A DNA stretch of 64,000 nt from UBA5614 sp963667535 (GCA_963667535.2 CAXXDU010000002.1:806001-870000), one strand, 5' to 3'; counted from the first letter of the stretch, positions 33,678 through 45,078 are shown. Numbers and translations: made by a program. The notes: generated from the letters alone by a model not told the origin.

Positions 33678-36600
33678 ATGAAACGCTCATTATTAACAGT
33701 ATGCTTTCTAGTGTTAATAGTTTCTGCAGTTTTCGCAGAAATCGTTAGCTTTGGGAGCGGTGACAATACTATAAATGTTATTGCTTCGTCAGAGATGGAG
33801 ACAGTATTACAATACAATATCTCAAATTTTGAACAAAGTAAAGTTATAATAAATGGAGCGGATTGGTATCAGATTCGCCTGCCCAAAGAAGGGATAACCC
33901 AAGATAAGGGCAACCCCGAATTGCCTGTTTTCAACAGAAGTATTATTATAAATAATAGTGCATTAATGCATCTGCAGGTATCTGATGTGCAATATCAGGA
34001 TTTTCAGCTAGCTGTGGCACCTTCCAAAGGTGTGATTACCAGGAATATTAATCCGGCAACTATACCTTATACATTTGGCAAGGTTTATCAGGACAAGAAT
34101 TTCTATCCATCTGAAATAGCTGAACTTTCTGAGCCGTATATACTCAGGGATTTTCGTGGTATCACTATCAAAACAGTGCCCTTTGCGTATAATGCAGCAA
34201 CCAAAACTTTAAGAGTATATACAAGCTATAAAATCAGAGTTTATGCTGATGGCTATGATACTATTAATACGCTTTCAGAAAGTCGTGGAGAAATCTCCAG
34301 GGACTTTTCTCCCATCTATGAAAATCATTTTGTAAACTGGCAAAACCTTCGCTATACACCTGTGAGTGATACTTTTGGTAAATTGCTTGTAATTTGTTAC
34401 GATAGCTATTTAACTCAAATAGCGCCTTATGTAAACTGGAAAAAACAAAAAGGAATAAGTACAGAACTGGTTGCTTGGTCAGCAGTAGGCACTACTGCTG
34501 CTAATTTACAGACATATATTCAAAGCAGATATACAGCAGATAATACCATTGCCTACGTCCAGATTGTGGGTGATGCTCCCCAGATACCATCTCTTACCTC
34601 TGGTGGGGGAGGCAGTGACCCTACCTTCGCTTTGGTGGCGGGTAGTGATAATTATCCGGATATTTTCATCGGACGTTTTTCTGCTCAATCTGCAGCAGAT
34701 GTTACAGCTCAGGTTAATAAAACAATTTATTATGAGAAAGATTTAACTACCAGTGCTTCCTGGCTGTCCCAGGCTTTGGGGATATCAGATCAGGCTTCCA
34801 CCCTTGGTGATAATAGTGAAACCGATATTATCCATATGAATAGCATCCGCTCAGATTTACTCGGTTATGGCTACTCTGCTGTAGACCAGGTTTATGAGCC
34901 GAGTGCATCGGCAGCAACTGTTACTACCAATGTCAATGCAGGACGTGGGTTCATCAATTACATCGGGCATGGTGCTGATACATATTGGGTGACAACAGGT
35001 TTTGCAAACACTAATGCAACCGCTTTGACCAATGGTAATAAAACACCTTTTATTATGGACGTCGCCTGTGTTAACGGCAACTTTGTATCACTTACCTGCT
35101 TTGCTGAAGCTTGGCTGAGAAATGCCAACGGCGGTGCTGTAGCTATGTATGCCAGCACGATCAATCAATCCTGGAGTTCACCTATGCGGGCTCAGGATGA
35201 ATGCACTGATTTAATTATTGCGGAAAGCAAGACTACTGCAGGAGGTCTATATTATAACAGTTCCTGCAAGATGATGGATACATACGGTAATACCACAGGT
35301 TCTGACGGTGTTAATATGTATCTGACCTGGCACATATTTGGTGACGCATCTTTAATGGTGCGTTCAAAAACACCAATTGCTATGACTGTAACACATCCGG
35401 CTTCAATTGTATCCGGTACGACTTCGGTTAGTGTTTCAACCGGCACTGCCAATACACTTGTGGCAATAACAAATAGTAATACTATCTATGCCAGAGGCTA
35501 TACTAATAGCTCTGGCAATGTAACTCTTACCTTATCCGGTGCACCTGCAGGAGCTGTTACTTATACTATTACAGCTACTGCTTTCAATCGGGTTACTTAT
35601 GTCGGCACTATAGCTCAGACAGTCGCCAGCGGACCTTATATGGAAGTAACTTCTGCTACTTATGCAGATAGTAACAATAACAGCCCTGAGTACAACGAAA
35701 GCGGCAGATTTAACGCTGCTTTCTGTAATAGCGGAACCTCTTCTGCTACAAATGTAACTGCTACTATTACATGCTCAACTACAGGCATCACGCTTACAGA
35801 TGCAACTGAAACTATAGCATCTCTCGCAGCAGGTGCTTCTACTACTATCAATAATGCTTATGCCTTCAGTATTGCCAATAACATCGCTAATGGCACCTCA
35901 GCAGCGTTTACCATAACCATGATAAGCGGAACCAATACATGGACTTACAACTTCAATCAGATTATCAACGCCCCTGCGCTTGTATTTGGCAGTATGACCA
36001 TATCAGACCCGAGTCCGGGTAACGGTAACGGCAGACTTGATCCGGGAGAAACCGTAACAATTAGTATGCCCTTGAACAATGCCGGAGCAGCAGCCTCTTT
36101 AGCAGGTTCAGGTACCTTGACCTCACCGACCACAGGGATTACCATCAATACAGGATCAAGCAGTTTTACTGCTGTTTCTGCTGCGGGTAGCGCTACCCTG
36201 ACTTATAACCTTACCGTTTCTTCTTCAATGGCAACCGGTACCTCAGCTTCTCTTGTGTTTAATGCCACAGCCGGAGCTTATACGGCAACCAAGACAGAGA
36301 GTGCAGAAGTGGGAGCACCCATAATCATAACTATCGGTACCGGAACCTCAACACAGGCTTACCCGATAGATAGATACTATAATTATTCCGGTCATGAATC
36401 CATCTACATTGCCTCCGAAATTGGTTCAGCAGGGACCATCAGGACACTGGCTTTTTATAAGAGCAGTGGGACGGATATAACTTCCATAGATGCTGTAACT
36501 ATCTATATGAAGAATACAACAACTGCAACATTGGCAACAGGGGCATATAGTACAACAGGTTACACTCAGGTTTATAGCGGAAGTTTTCCTAATACAGCAA

Positions 36601-38354
36601 CTTCAGGTTGGATGGGAGTAACTCTCACTACACCATTTTCTTACGATGGTACATCAAACCTTGGAATCCTGATTGTGAAAGGATACCAATCCTGGACATC
36701 TTCATATCCCAATTGGACTTATAGCACATCAACCAGCACTCGTGCGCGTCAAAATGAAAATGACGATGCACAACCCTCATCTTTAACAGCTTCAACATAC
36801 CTGCCTAATCTGAGACTGGGAATCAATGTAGCGGCAGCAGTATTAAATCCACCCCAGACACTTGTGAGTACAGTCGGAAACGCAACTGTAATACTTTCAT
36901 GGACAGCTCCGGCTTCCGGAACTCCTTCAAGTTATAAAATATTCAAGAATAGCACTTTTCTTACTTCTGTTACAGGGCTTACTTATACAGATACAGCAGT
37001 AACCAATGGTACGACTTATTCTTACTATGTAACTGCAGTATATACCTCACCCTCAACCGGAGAATCGGTTGCTTCCAATACTGTAACAGCCACTCCCAAT
37101 ATCTTCCCGCCTCAGACACTTACAGCTACAGCAGGAAATGCAACAGTGGCATTAAACTGGCTTGCTCCTTCAAGTGGAATACCCTCAGGGTATAAAATTT
37201 ATAAAAACAGCACTCTTTTATCAACGGTTACAGTTCTGACCTACACAGATAATGCAGTAGTTAATGGAACCTCATATTCCTATTATGTAACAGCAACATA
37301 CACCAGTCCTACAGGTGAATCTGTAGCCTCCAATACCGTAACTGTAACACCAGTATTTGTGATTACTCCGACCTATCTGATTAATGAGAATATTCAGAAT
37401 TGGGCAGTTCATGCTAATTATGGTTCATACACTCAAATTATAGCAGCCGGGACTGTAAGTATGACTCAATGTATGGTTACTCCAGCCGGAACAGCATCTG
37501 GTACAGGTTCAACTGGTTTTGTGCAAATGCAAGCATCAGCAGGTGTTTTGGTGTTACCTGACCTAACATCATGCGGAGTAGCCGAGTTTCATTTGCGTGC
37601 AGGAAGCTCAGGTCGGACAATCAAGTTACAAAAATTAAATGGTTCAACCTGGGATGATTTGACCATATTTACCGTTGGCACAACCGGCACTACCTATACG
37701 TATACTGTAAATTCAACCAATTCGACCACCCTGCGTTTATCATCGCCAAGCAATGCAGTTTATGTTCATGATATTATCGTATCAGGTTATACACCTGCTC
37801 AAATATCTGTTTCTCCAACAGTCAATTCTACTACTCTTTTGTATGGTGACACAACTACTGAGGATATGCAGATTAGCAATACAGGTGGACAAACACTGAA
37901 TTATTCGATTCAGGTAACAGACCCTGTCAGAAATGGAATTCTCAAAAGTATTAATGCAAGAGACACAAACTGGCTGAGTTTAAGTGCAATGTCCGGTTCT
38001 GTTGAAGCTGGCCAAAGCCAGACTATCACATTAACCTATACATCACAAAATACTACTCCGGGATTGCATCAGGCAGTGATACATATTGATTCAGACGACC
38101 CGAATAATCCTGTAAAAACTATTACCACAGATCTTACCGCTAACTTATGCACGCCTATGTGTCAGATAAATCCTACGGTAAATGGGGTGATAATCAATTG
38201 GAATACAATACCGGGTGCCACCGCTTACAGGATTTACAGGAGTACTTCATTACTGGGTGAATTCTTACTCATAGATACTGTTTCTCAGACAACATACACA
38301 GATTCGGTTATTATACCTCAAGCTTATTATAAAGTAGGGGCTATTTTTGAATAA
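33678..38354 (+). CDS. Secreted C25 (gingipain-like) cysteine peptidase, 1558 aa
   Basis: Signal peptide MKRSLLTVCFLVLIVSAVFA. A propeptide of about 200 residues precedes the gingipain fold at about 235-570: YVQIVGDAPQIPS, then DNYPDIFIGRFSAQS, then catalytic His431 in NYIGHGAD and catalytic Cys464 in DVACVNGNF. Downstream lie an Ig-like cap (TVTHPASIVSG), a CARDB-like repeat pair (about 650-870, TYADSNNNSPEYNESG and DPSPGNGNGRLDPGE), and the recurring IGTGTST module (about 880-1050). Two Fn3 domains (about 1055-1225), a jelly-roll-like segment, a Hydin-like repeat and a final Fn3 ending YYKVGAIFE follow. It has no YPNPFN sorting domain. GGAG precedes the ATG. The catalytic dyad looks intact; specificity (Arg, Lys or other) is not deducible. 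Confidence 0.88.
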   Translation: MKRSLLTVCFLVLIVSAVFAEIVSFGSGDNTINVIASSEMETVLQYNISNFEQSKVIINGADWYQIRLPKEGITQDKGNPELPVFNRSIIINNSALMHLQVSDVQYQDFQLAVAPSKGVITRNINPATIPYTFGKVYQDKNFYPSEIAELSEPYILRDFRGITIKTVPFAYNAATKTLRVYTSYKIRVYADGYDTINTLSESRGEISRDFSPIYENHFVNWQNLRYTPVSDTFGKLLVICYDSYLTQIAPYVNWKKQKGISTELVAWSAVGTTAANLQTYIQSRYTADNTIAYVQIVGDAPQIPSLTSGGGGSDPTFALVAGSDNYPDIFIGRFSAQSAADVTAQVNKTIYYEKDLTTSASWLSQALGISDQASTLGDNSETDIIHMNSIRSDLLGYGYSAVDQVYEPSASAATVTTNVNAGRGFINYIGHGADTYWVTTGFANTNATALTNGNKTPFIMDVACVNGNFVSLTCFAEAWLRNANGGAVAMYASTINQSWSSPMRAQDECTDLIIAESKTTAGGLYYNSSCKMMDTYGNTTGSDGVNMYLTWHIFGDASLMVRSKTPIAMTVTHPASIVSGTTSVSVSTGTANTLVAITNSNTIYARGYTNSSGNVTLTLSGAPAGAVTYTITATAFNRVTYVGTIAQTVASGPYMEVTSATYADSNNNSPEYNESGRFNAAFCNSGTSSATNVTATITCSTTGITLTDATETIASLAAGASTTINNAYAFSIANNIANGTSAAFTITMISGTNTWTYNFNQIINAPALVFGSMTISDPSPGNGNGRLDPGETVTISMPLNNAGAAASLAGSGTLTSPTTGITINTGSSSFTAVSAAGSATLTYNLTVSSSMATGTSASLVFNATAGAYTATKTESAEVGAPIIITIGTGTSTQAYPIDRYYNYSGHESIYIASEIGSAGTIRTLAFYKSSGTDITSIDAVTIYMKNTTTATLATGAYSTTGYTQVYSGSFPNTATSGWMGVTLTTPFSYDGTSNLGILIVKGYQSWTSSYPNWTYSTSTSTRARQNENDDAQPSSLTASTYLPNLRLGINVAAAVLNPPQTLVSTVGNATVILSWTAPASGTPSSYKIFKNSTFLTSVTGLTYTDTAVTNGTTYSYYVTAVYTSPSTGESVASNTVTATPNIFPPQTLTATAGNATVALNWLAPSSGIPSGYKIYKNSTLLSTVTVLTYTDNAVVNGTSYSYYVTATYTSPTGESVASNTVTVTPVFVITPTYLINENIQNWAVHANYGSYTQIIAAGTVSMTQCMVTPAGTASGTGSTGFVQMQASAGVLVLPDLTSCGVAEFHLRAGSSGRTIKLQKLNGSTWDDLTIFTVGTTGTTYTYTVNSTNSTTLRLSSPSNAVYVHDIIVSGYTPAQISVSPTVNSTTLLYGDTTTEDMQISNTGGQTLNYSIQVTDPVRNGILKSINARDTNWLSLSAMSGSVEAGQSQTITLTYTSQNTTPGLHQAVIHIDSDDPNNPVKTITTDLTANLCTPMCQINPTVNGVIINWNTIPGATAYRIYRSTSLLGEFLLIDTVSQTTYTDSVIIPQAYYKVGAIFE

Positions 38355-38442
38355 AACTGTCAAAAGACTAGAAAAACCTGATTTATGCAAGAAAATAAAC
38401 TGTGATTTTATAAAATAGAATAGAAAAAAACTAGGAAGTATC

Positions 38443-41400
38443 ATGAAAAAACTGTCCGTATTAGTTATTAGCTTTATCCTCTTTGCGCTTTGTACAAGCC
38501 TTTTTGCGATAGGGACTCAAACAATATCAATTAGTAATAATCAAACAGGAACAAAACTGATAAGTTCATCAGACTATGATTGTCAGATTCACTTTACACT
38601 TTCTGAATTAAATGTCAGCACTGTTAAAACCAAAGGTGGAGAGTTCTCCGAAATATCAGCAGAAGGATATGGTTTTACCAGTAGGGTAGGCATGCCCAAA
38701 CTACCGGTTGCCAGCAAGATAATTACTGTTCCTGTTGGAGCTTCTGTTAGTTTTGATGTATTATCGAAGAATCAAAGGACATATACTATAGCAGATACGA
38801 AATTACAGCATGTAGTCATTCCTGCGCAGCGGTCTGTATCAAAATCAGAAGATTCCGATAAAGTACCTTTTGCATATAATCAATCTGTGTATCAAAGTAA
38901 TAAATTTAATGACAATGATATGTTTACCATAAGTGAAATTGGTTATCTGCGCGGTGCCAGAATCTTTCGTATTGAGTTTGAACCGGTTAGATACAATCCC
39001 GTTAGCGGTGAAATGCAGGTAAGTTACGATGTTAAGGTCAGGGTTAATTTTGAGAATCCAGATATCTTTGCTACTCAGGATCTAATGGCAAGAACAGCTT
39101 CTTATGAATTTAATCAAATATATAGCAAATCTATCTTCAATTGGGATAATAACAGTCGCCATAACCTGGTTGTTAATCCAAGTAAAATGCTCATTCTCAC
39201 ACCCCTCAATTATGTAACAACTTTGCAGCCTTTTATTACCTGGAAGAGACAACAGGGATATACTGTAATAGTCACAACTGTCGGTACAGGTGGTACAGTT
39301 GCAAATACCACAGCAGCTCTTAAAACTTATATGAGTGGAGTCTGGAGTGCAGCAACTGCTGAAAATCCTGCACCCACATATCTTTTAATAGTGGGAGACA
39401 CTTCCACCAGCGGAGATAACATCACTGCTTCGGCAGCAACTGTTACATCTCCAGCCAGTACCCACATTACAGATAACTATTATGTCAGATTACAGGGAAC
39501 TGATTATGTTCCCGAGATGTATTGTGGTCGCTTTTCTGTCTCCGGCGCAACCGAGCTTACCAATATTATCAATAAAACTTTACAGTTTGAAAAAACTACT
39601 ATGCCGGATTTATCCTATCTTGGCAACAATATTTTAATTGCCGGAGTAGACTCCGGGATGGCGCCAACCTATGGCAACGGACAAATTAATTATGGAACAA
39701 CTAATTACTTTAATGCCACAAATGGGATTACCTCTAATACATACTTATATCCGTTATCCAATACAGCCGTAGAGTCCGAAATCATTGGATACATGAGTGC
39801 AGGAAGAGGTTATGTTAATTATACTGCGCATGGCAGTGAAACTTCCTGGGCAGACCCCACTGTTTCAGCTACTGATTTAGGAAGCCTCACAAACACCAAT
39901 AAGCCTTTTGTTGCTGTTGGAAATTGCTGTGTAACCAATGCTTTCAACTATTCCAGTCCTTGTTTTGGTGAAGCAATGATTCGCGGGGCAAATAAAGGTG
40001 GTGTTGCCTACATCGGTGCAACTAATAACTCATACTGGGATGAAGATTACTGGTGGGGTGTTGGTTCAAAGGGAGCTCCTTTGACTGGTGGTGCCGCTCC
40101 TGCGTATAGTGCAACTGCATTGGGTGCTTACGATGCAATGTTTCATACACATGGCGAAGCTCAAGCAGATTGGGCTCAGACTATCGGTGAAACCAATTAT
40201 ATCGGAGTACTGGCTGTTGAACAAAGCACAAGTGCGATGAAGCCATACTACTGGGAAATATACTCTCTCATGGGTGACCCCTCATTGATGCCCTATTATG
40301 GTGTGCCGACTGCAAATACTGCAACGTATCCAGCTAATATATTCATCGGAGCTACCACTGTATCAATTACAGCAGCTCCACAATCAAGAGTAGCAATTTC
40401 TCAGAATGGAGTTCTATATGGTGCAGGCATTACTGATGCAGCAGGTTCTTTGAATCTGACAATAACTCCTTTTACCGGCACTGTAACTGCTGATATAGTT
40501 ATCACCAGACAAAACAAGATAACCCAAATCGGTACTATATCAGTAATTCCCAATTCCGGACCTTATGTAAATATTACGAGTAGTACTTATGCTGATGCCA
40601 ACAACAATACCGCTGAATACAATGAAGCCGGCAGGTTCAATGTGACTTTCCAGAATATCGGTTCTTCCGTTGCCACAAGTATTGTAGCAACCCTCACCTG
40701 TTCTACGGCAGGGATTACCATCACTGATAATACCGAGAGCATCGCATCCCTTGCTGCAGGTGCTTCTACTACTGTTAATAGCGCTTACACATTCAGCATT
40801 GCCAATAACATCGCTAACGGCACTTCGGCAGCTTTTACTATCACAATGGTGAGTGGTACAAACACATGGGTTCACAATTTTAATCAAACCATCAATGCCC
40901 CTGCGCTTGCATTTGGAAGTATGACAATATCAGACCCGAGTCCGGGTAATGGTAATGGCAGACTTGATCCGGGCGAAACAGTAACAATCACGATGCCTTT
41001 GCTTAATTCAGGACTGGCAGCCTCTCTCTCCGGATCTGCCACCTTAACCAGTCCTACAACAGGTATTACTATAAATACAGGTACGAGTAGTTTTTCTGCC
41101 ATCTCAGCAAGTGGTAGTGCCAGCCTCACTTTCAATCTGACAGCTTCTTCAGGTATAACAATAGGTACTGTTGCATCGCTGGTATTTAATGCAACCGCTG
41201 GTAGTTATACTGCAAATAAAACTGAAACTACAACTATCGGGATTATTCAGGAAAACTTTGAAACAGGTAATTTCACAGCTTTTCCCTGGACTCTGGGTGG
41301 TAGTGCTAACTGGACTGTTGCCGGTACAGGTGCTCATGCCGGAACGTATACTGCAATATCAGGAGCTATTGCCAATAGCCAGACTTCATCGATGGAAACT

Positions 41401-44400
41401 ATCAGAAATCTGACAACTGCCGGAGACATTTCTTTCTGGTATAGTGTTTCTTCGGAATCAGGATATGATTATCTCAAATTTTATATTGATACCGTAGAAA
41501 CAGGTTCCTGGTCAGGTACAGTTGCCTGGACTCAGGCTACTTATCCTGTCACAACCGGCACGCATACTCTAAAATGGGTATATAGTAAAGATGTTTCTGA
41601 TGTATCAGGCTCTGATTGTGCCTGGGTGGATGATATTATCTTTCCGGCTTCCACAGCCAGTTATATCTTTAACCCGGCTCAAACTCTTACAGCTACTGCC
41701 TCTCATGCCAAAGTGGCGTTGTCCTGGCTAGCTCCTGCTACCGGAACTCCTTCCGGCTATAAGATATACCGCAATTCAGCTCTTCTTACCACCGTCACAT
41801 CTCTAACTTATAACGATATTGCAGTTACTAATGGAACTGCTTATAGTTATTATATCATCGCTGTTTATACAACGCCTGTGGCAGGTGAATCGGCAGCTTC
41901 TAATACAGTAGCTGCTACACCTGTTTCCTTTCCGCCCCGCACCTTAACCGGAACTGCAGGTAATGCAACAGTTACATTGAACTGGCTAGCTCCGACAGCA
42001 GGAACACCTACAGGATATAAAATCTACAAAAATACCGTCTTGTTGACAACGGTTACAGCTTTGACATATACAGATAATGCTGTAACCAATAATTCTTCAT
42101 ATTCGTATTATATAACTGCCACATATAGCAGTCCGACAGCTGAATCGGTATCATCTAATTCAGTTACTTTGATACCTTCAAATAATACTTTGATTACGAT
42201 AGGAACAGGCACATCTACACAAAGGCAACCTCATGGTATGTACTTTGGTTATGAGCGGGATGCATCGCTTTACCTGAGCTCAGAAATTGGAACAACAGGC
42301 TCCATACAATCTTTAAAGTGGTATGTTGCAACGGCACAGACTACTTCTGCACCTGTTACTATCAGGATGATGACTGTTACAAGCACAAGCTTAACTGCCA
42401 GTACATGGGCAACCATGATTAGCGGAGCTACAGTAGTATATTCAAGCACTGGTTTAAGTTTTCCTTCCACCGGTTGGCAGACGATAACCTTATCAAGTCC
42501 TTTTACTTATTCAACGGGCAACATCCTGGTCCTGATTGAAACTAACTACAGTGGCACAGGTGCATCAGCTTATCCATATTTCAATTATTCAACAGCAGGA
42601 ACCGGAACTCACCAGTATTGGTATCAGGACGATACTGCTCCGACATCTACCGGAACAGTAAATACCAGCAGACCTAATCTCCAGATCCAGATTGGAACAA
42701 CTCCTACTGTACCGGTCTTTTCTGTTACTCCTTCTTCGGTTAGTTTCAGTTCTACAGAGCTTGGACAAAGCGCTACCCAGCAAATAACCATATCCAATTC
42801 CGGAGCCGGTTCTCTGGGGATAACAGCAATTTCTATTAATAATTCAACCGATTTCCAGCTTACAAGCCTGCCATCTTCATATCCCGCAAGCGTAACTACA
42901 AGCACTCCTCTGAATTTCAGTGTTAAGTATCAACCGACTACAGCAGGCTCACATAATGCCACTATAACTATTACAGACAATCTGAGCAGAGCTGCTCATG
43001 TTATTACAATATCAGGCACTGGCGTTGATAACTCGGTTACTGTGCCATATACGCAGGATTTTTCGTCAGCAACGTTCCCGCCGACCAATTGGTCTAAATA
43101 CTCAGGTCTGTTAAATACCCCTTCAACTGTAGCAACCACCACATCAGGCTGGACTGCTGATGGTTATGCCAATAATGGAACTACAGGTGCTGCCAGACTG
43201 AATATATGGAGCACTTCCACTAATTATTGGCTTGTTTCGCCTTCGATCAATCTGGGTGCTGGAAACTCCACCTATCGGTTAGAATTCGACATGGCGTTAA
43301 CAGCATACAATGTTACCACTGCCGCTGCGACAACCGGTACTGATGATAAATTTGCTGTCGTTATCTCCACAGATAACGGGGCAACCTGGACAGCAGCCAA
43401 TGCCCTGAAACTCTGGAATAACTCCGGTTCTGCAGATGTTTATAATAATATTCCCACAGCGGGAACCCACATTTCCATTCCGTTGGGAACCTACACCGGC
43501 AGAGTGAAAGTAGCTTTTTATGGAGAATCAACCTCAACTAATGCAGATAATGATTTATGTATAGATAATGTATCGATAAACTCATCTGCTGCACCAATTA
43601 TCAGGATTACCCCCACATCATTAACCTACGGTAATGTTCTAATGGGTGGCACAGCTAATCAGACTCTGCTTATCCAGAATATTGGTAATCTTGCTCTGAC
43701 CGGGAGCATTTTGACACCATCAGGTTATGATGCATCTTTAGCCAGAGAAGCATATAAAAATACGCTGAATTTTAATCTTGGCACCGGTCAGTCAGTTAAT
43801 TACAATATAGCTTTTTCACCTGCATTGGCTCAAGCTTATAATGGCAATATTACTATTACAAGTAACGATACTACTGCTCCCACTACATTAGTTGCCGTAA
43901 CTGGAACAGGTTATGCACCACCAACAGCAACATTAAATTTAACGGCAATCGAAGCAACTGTAAATCCCGGAGAGAGTACAATATCCGGTTTCACATTCTG
44001 TAATACCGGAAGTCTAAACATGACATATACGACCGCAATATCCGGAACACCAGCCTGGATTAGCTGCGATCCCGCCAGCGGTACAGTTGTTCCCAGCGCA
44101 TGTTATCCAGTGGATGTAATATTTAATGCTACTGCGCTAACTGCAGGGGATTATCATACAACAATTACAGTGAACAGCAATGACCCGGTTCTTCCAACTC
44201 AGAATATTACTGTTACTCTGCATGTCGCTATATCTAATCATCCTCCTGTTATTGATTTACCGGCTTCCATCACATTTAATAAGAATCAGGTTTATAATGA
44301 AGATTTTTCTGCTTATGCTTCTGACGCTGATAATGACTTCTTAACACTCAGCTGTGTTTCAAGCAGAGCAGTGGATGTCCAAATCAACGGATTACAAGCT

Positions 44401-45078
44401 ACATTTTCTCCGGATAATAACTGGTATGGTTCCACTCAGATGACTTTCACAGTCAGTGATGGTCAGACAACTGCCAGTGACAATATCACGATTATTGTTG
44501 AGCCTACAGATAGCCCTACCTGGACACCGGTAGTATATCCCAATAATCCGGCAACAGTGTATGGCATAGTAACATTAGACGGAGTAGCTGCTGACGTCAA
44601 CGATCAGATTAGTGCCTTCGTTGATGATGAATGCCGCGGAATAGGTAATATTGTAATTAATAGCGGACATGCATATACTACCATGCTGGTTAATCTGGCA
44701 ACTTCTGCAGAAACAGTCTTATTTAAAGTGTATGACACCAGTGCTGACTTAATCTATGATGCCTCTCCAACTCAGGTTCTGTCCTTTGGACAGGTACTGG
44801 GAGAAACTACGGTGTATCCCATTAGCATTTCTACTGTAACAAGTTTGGAAGCTCCAGTTATTACCATAGCTTCATACAATGAGGGATTCAGGATTAGCTG
44901 GCCACCTGTTACTAATGCCGACCGTTACAGAGTTATCAGTAAATCATCTACAGAAGCACCGGATTCGCTCGTATACGAAATTACCACAAACTATTATGAC
45001 GAAGTAATTGCTTCGGTTAAGAGAATCTTCAGGGTGATTGCCATACATGATAATGCAGCCAGAGGAGGTGTAAAATGA
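38443..45078 (+). CDS. Secreted C25 (gingipain-like) cysteine peptidase, 2211 aa
   Basis: The largest gene in the window. The signal peptide ends near LFAIG and is followed by a propeptide of about 230 residues. The C25 domain spans about 250-620, with catalytic His463 (NYTAHGSETSW) and Cys496 (VGNCCVTNAF; the second of two adjacent cysteines by alignment with the neighbouring C25 protein). Then come an Ig-like cap, a CARDB-like pair very close to that of the preceding gene, a MAM/anchor-J-like domain (about 935-1070), two Fn3 domains and the recurring IGTGTSTQRQPHG module (about 1248-1418). Hydin-like repeats, an anchor-J-like segment, a cadherin-like DADND domain (about 1945) and a final Fn3 follow. 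It has no YPNPFN domain. Its stop overlaps the next start (ATGA). Confidence 0.88.
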   Translation: MKKLSVLVISFILFALCTSLFAIGTQTISISNNQTGTKLISSSDYDCQIHFTLSELNVSTVKTKGGEFSEISAEGYGFTSRVGMPKLPVASKIITVPVGASVSFDVLSKNQRTYTIADTKLQHVVIPAQRSVSKSEDSDKVPFAYNQSVYQSNKFNDNDMFTISEIGYLRGARIFRIEFEPVRYNPVSGEMQVSYDVKVRVNFENPDIFATQDLMARTASYEFNQIYSKSIFNWDNNSRHNLVVNPSKMLILTPLNYVTTLQPFITWKRQQGYTVIVTTVGTGGTVANTTAALKTYMSGVWSAATAENPAPTYLLIVGDTSTSGDNITASAATVTSPASTHITDNYYVRLQGTDYVPEMYCGRFSVSGATELTNIINKTLQFEKTTMPDLSYLGNNILIAGVDSGMAPTYGNGQINYGTTNYFNATNGITSNTYLYPLSNTAVESEIIGYMSAGRGYVNYTAHGSETSWADPTVSATDLGSLTNTNKPFVAVGNCCVTNAFNYSSPCFGEAMIRGANKGGVAYIGATNNSYWDEDYWWGVGSKGAPLTGGAAPAYSATALGAYDAMFHTHGEAQADWAQTIGETNYIGVLAVEQSTSAMKPYYWEIYSLMGDPSLMPYYGVPTANTATYPANIFIGATTVSITAAPQSRVAISQNGVLYGAGITDAAGSLNLTITPFTGTVTADIVITRQNKITQIGTISVIPNSGPYVNITSSTYADANNNTAEYNEAGRFNVTFQNIGSSVATSIVATLTCSTAGITITDNTESIASLAAGASTTVNSAYTFSIANNIANGTSAAFTITMVSGTNTWVHNFNQTINAPALAFGSMTISDPSPGNGNGRLDPGETVTITMPLLNSGLAASLSGSATLTSPTTGITINTGTSSFSAISASGSASLTFNLTASSGITIGTVASLVFNATAGSYTANKTETTTIGIIQENFETGNFTAFPWTLGGSANWTVAGTGAHAGTYTAISGAIANSQTSSMETIRNLTTAGDISFWYSVSSESGYDYLKFYIDTVETGSWSGTVAWTQATYPVTTGTHTLKWVYSKDVSDVSGSDCAWVDDIIFPASTASYIFNPAQTLTATASHAKVALSWLAPATGTPSGYKIYRNSALLTTVTSLTYNDIAVTNGTAYSYYIIAVYTTPVAGESAASNTVAATPVSFPPRTLTGTAGNATVTLNWLAPTAGTPTGYKIYKNTVLLTTVTALTYTDNAVTNNSSYSYYITATYSSPTAESVSSNSVTLIPSNNTLITIGTGTSTQRQPHGMYFGYERDASLYLSSEIGTTGSIQSLKWYVATAQTTSAPVTIRMMTVTSTSLTASTWATMISGATVVYSSTGLSFPSTGWQTITLSSPFTYSTGNILVLIETNYSGTGASAYPYFNYSTAGTGTHQYWYQDDTAPTSTGTVNTSRPNLQIQIGTTPTVPVFSVTPSSVSFSSTELGQSATQQITISNSGAGSLGITAISINNSTDFQLTSLPSSYPASVTTSTPLNFSVKYQPTTAGSHNATITITDNLSRAAHVITISGTGVDNSVTVPYTQDFSSATFPPTNWSKYSGLLNTPSTVATTTSGWTADGYANNGTTGAARLNIWSTSTNYWLVSPSINLGAGNSTYRLEFDMALTAYNVTTAAATTGTDDKFAVVISTDNGATWTAANALKLWNNSGSADVYNNIPTAGTHISIPLGTYTGRVKVAFYGESTSTNADNDLCIDNVSINSSAAPIIRITPTSLTYGNVLMGGTANQTLLIQNIGNLALTGSILTPSGYDASLAREAYKNTLNFNLGTGQSVNYNIAFSPALAQAYNGNITITSNDTTAPTTLVAVTGTGYAPPTATLNLTAIEATVNPGESTISGFTFCNTGSLNMTYTTAISGTPAWISCDPASGTVVPSACYPVDVIFNATALTAGDYHTTITVNSNDPVLPTQNITVTLHVAISNHPPVIDLPASITFNKNQVYNEDFSAYASDADNDFLTLSCVSSRAVDVQINGLQATFSPDNNWYGSTQMTFTVSDGQTTASDNITIIVEPTDSPTWTPVVYPNNPATVYGIVTLDGVAADVNDQISAFVDDECRGIGNIVINSGHAYTTMLVNLATSAETVLFKVYDTSADLIYDASPTQVLSFGQVLGETTVYPISISTVTSLEAPVITIASYNEGFRISWPPVTNADRYRVISKSSTEAPDSLVYEITTNYYDEVIASVKRIFRVIAIHDNAARGGVK

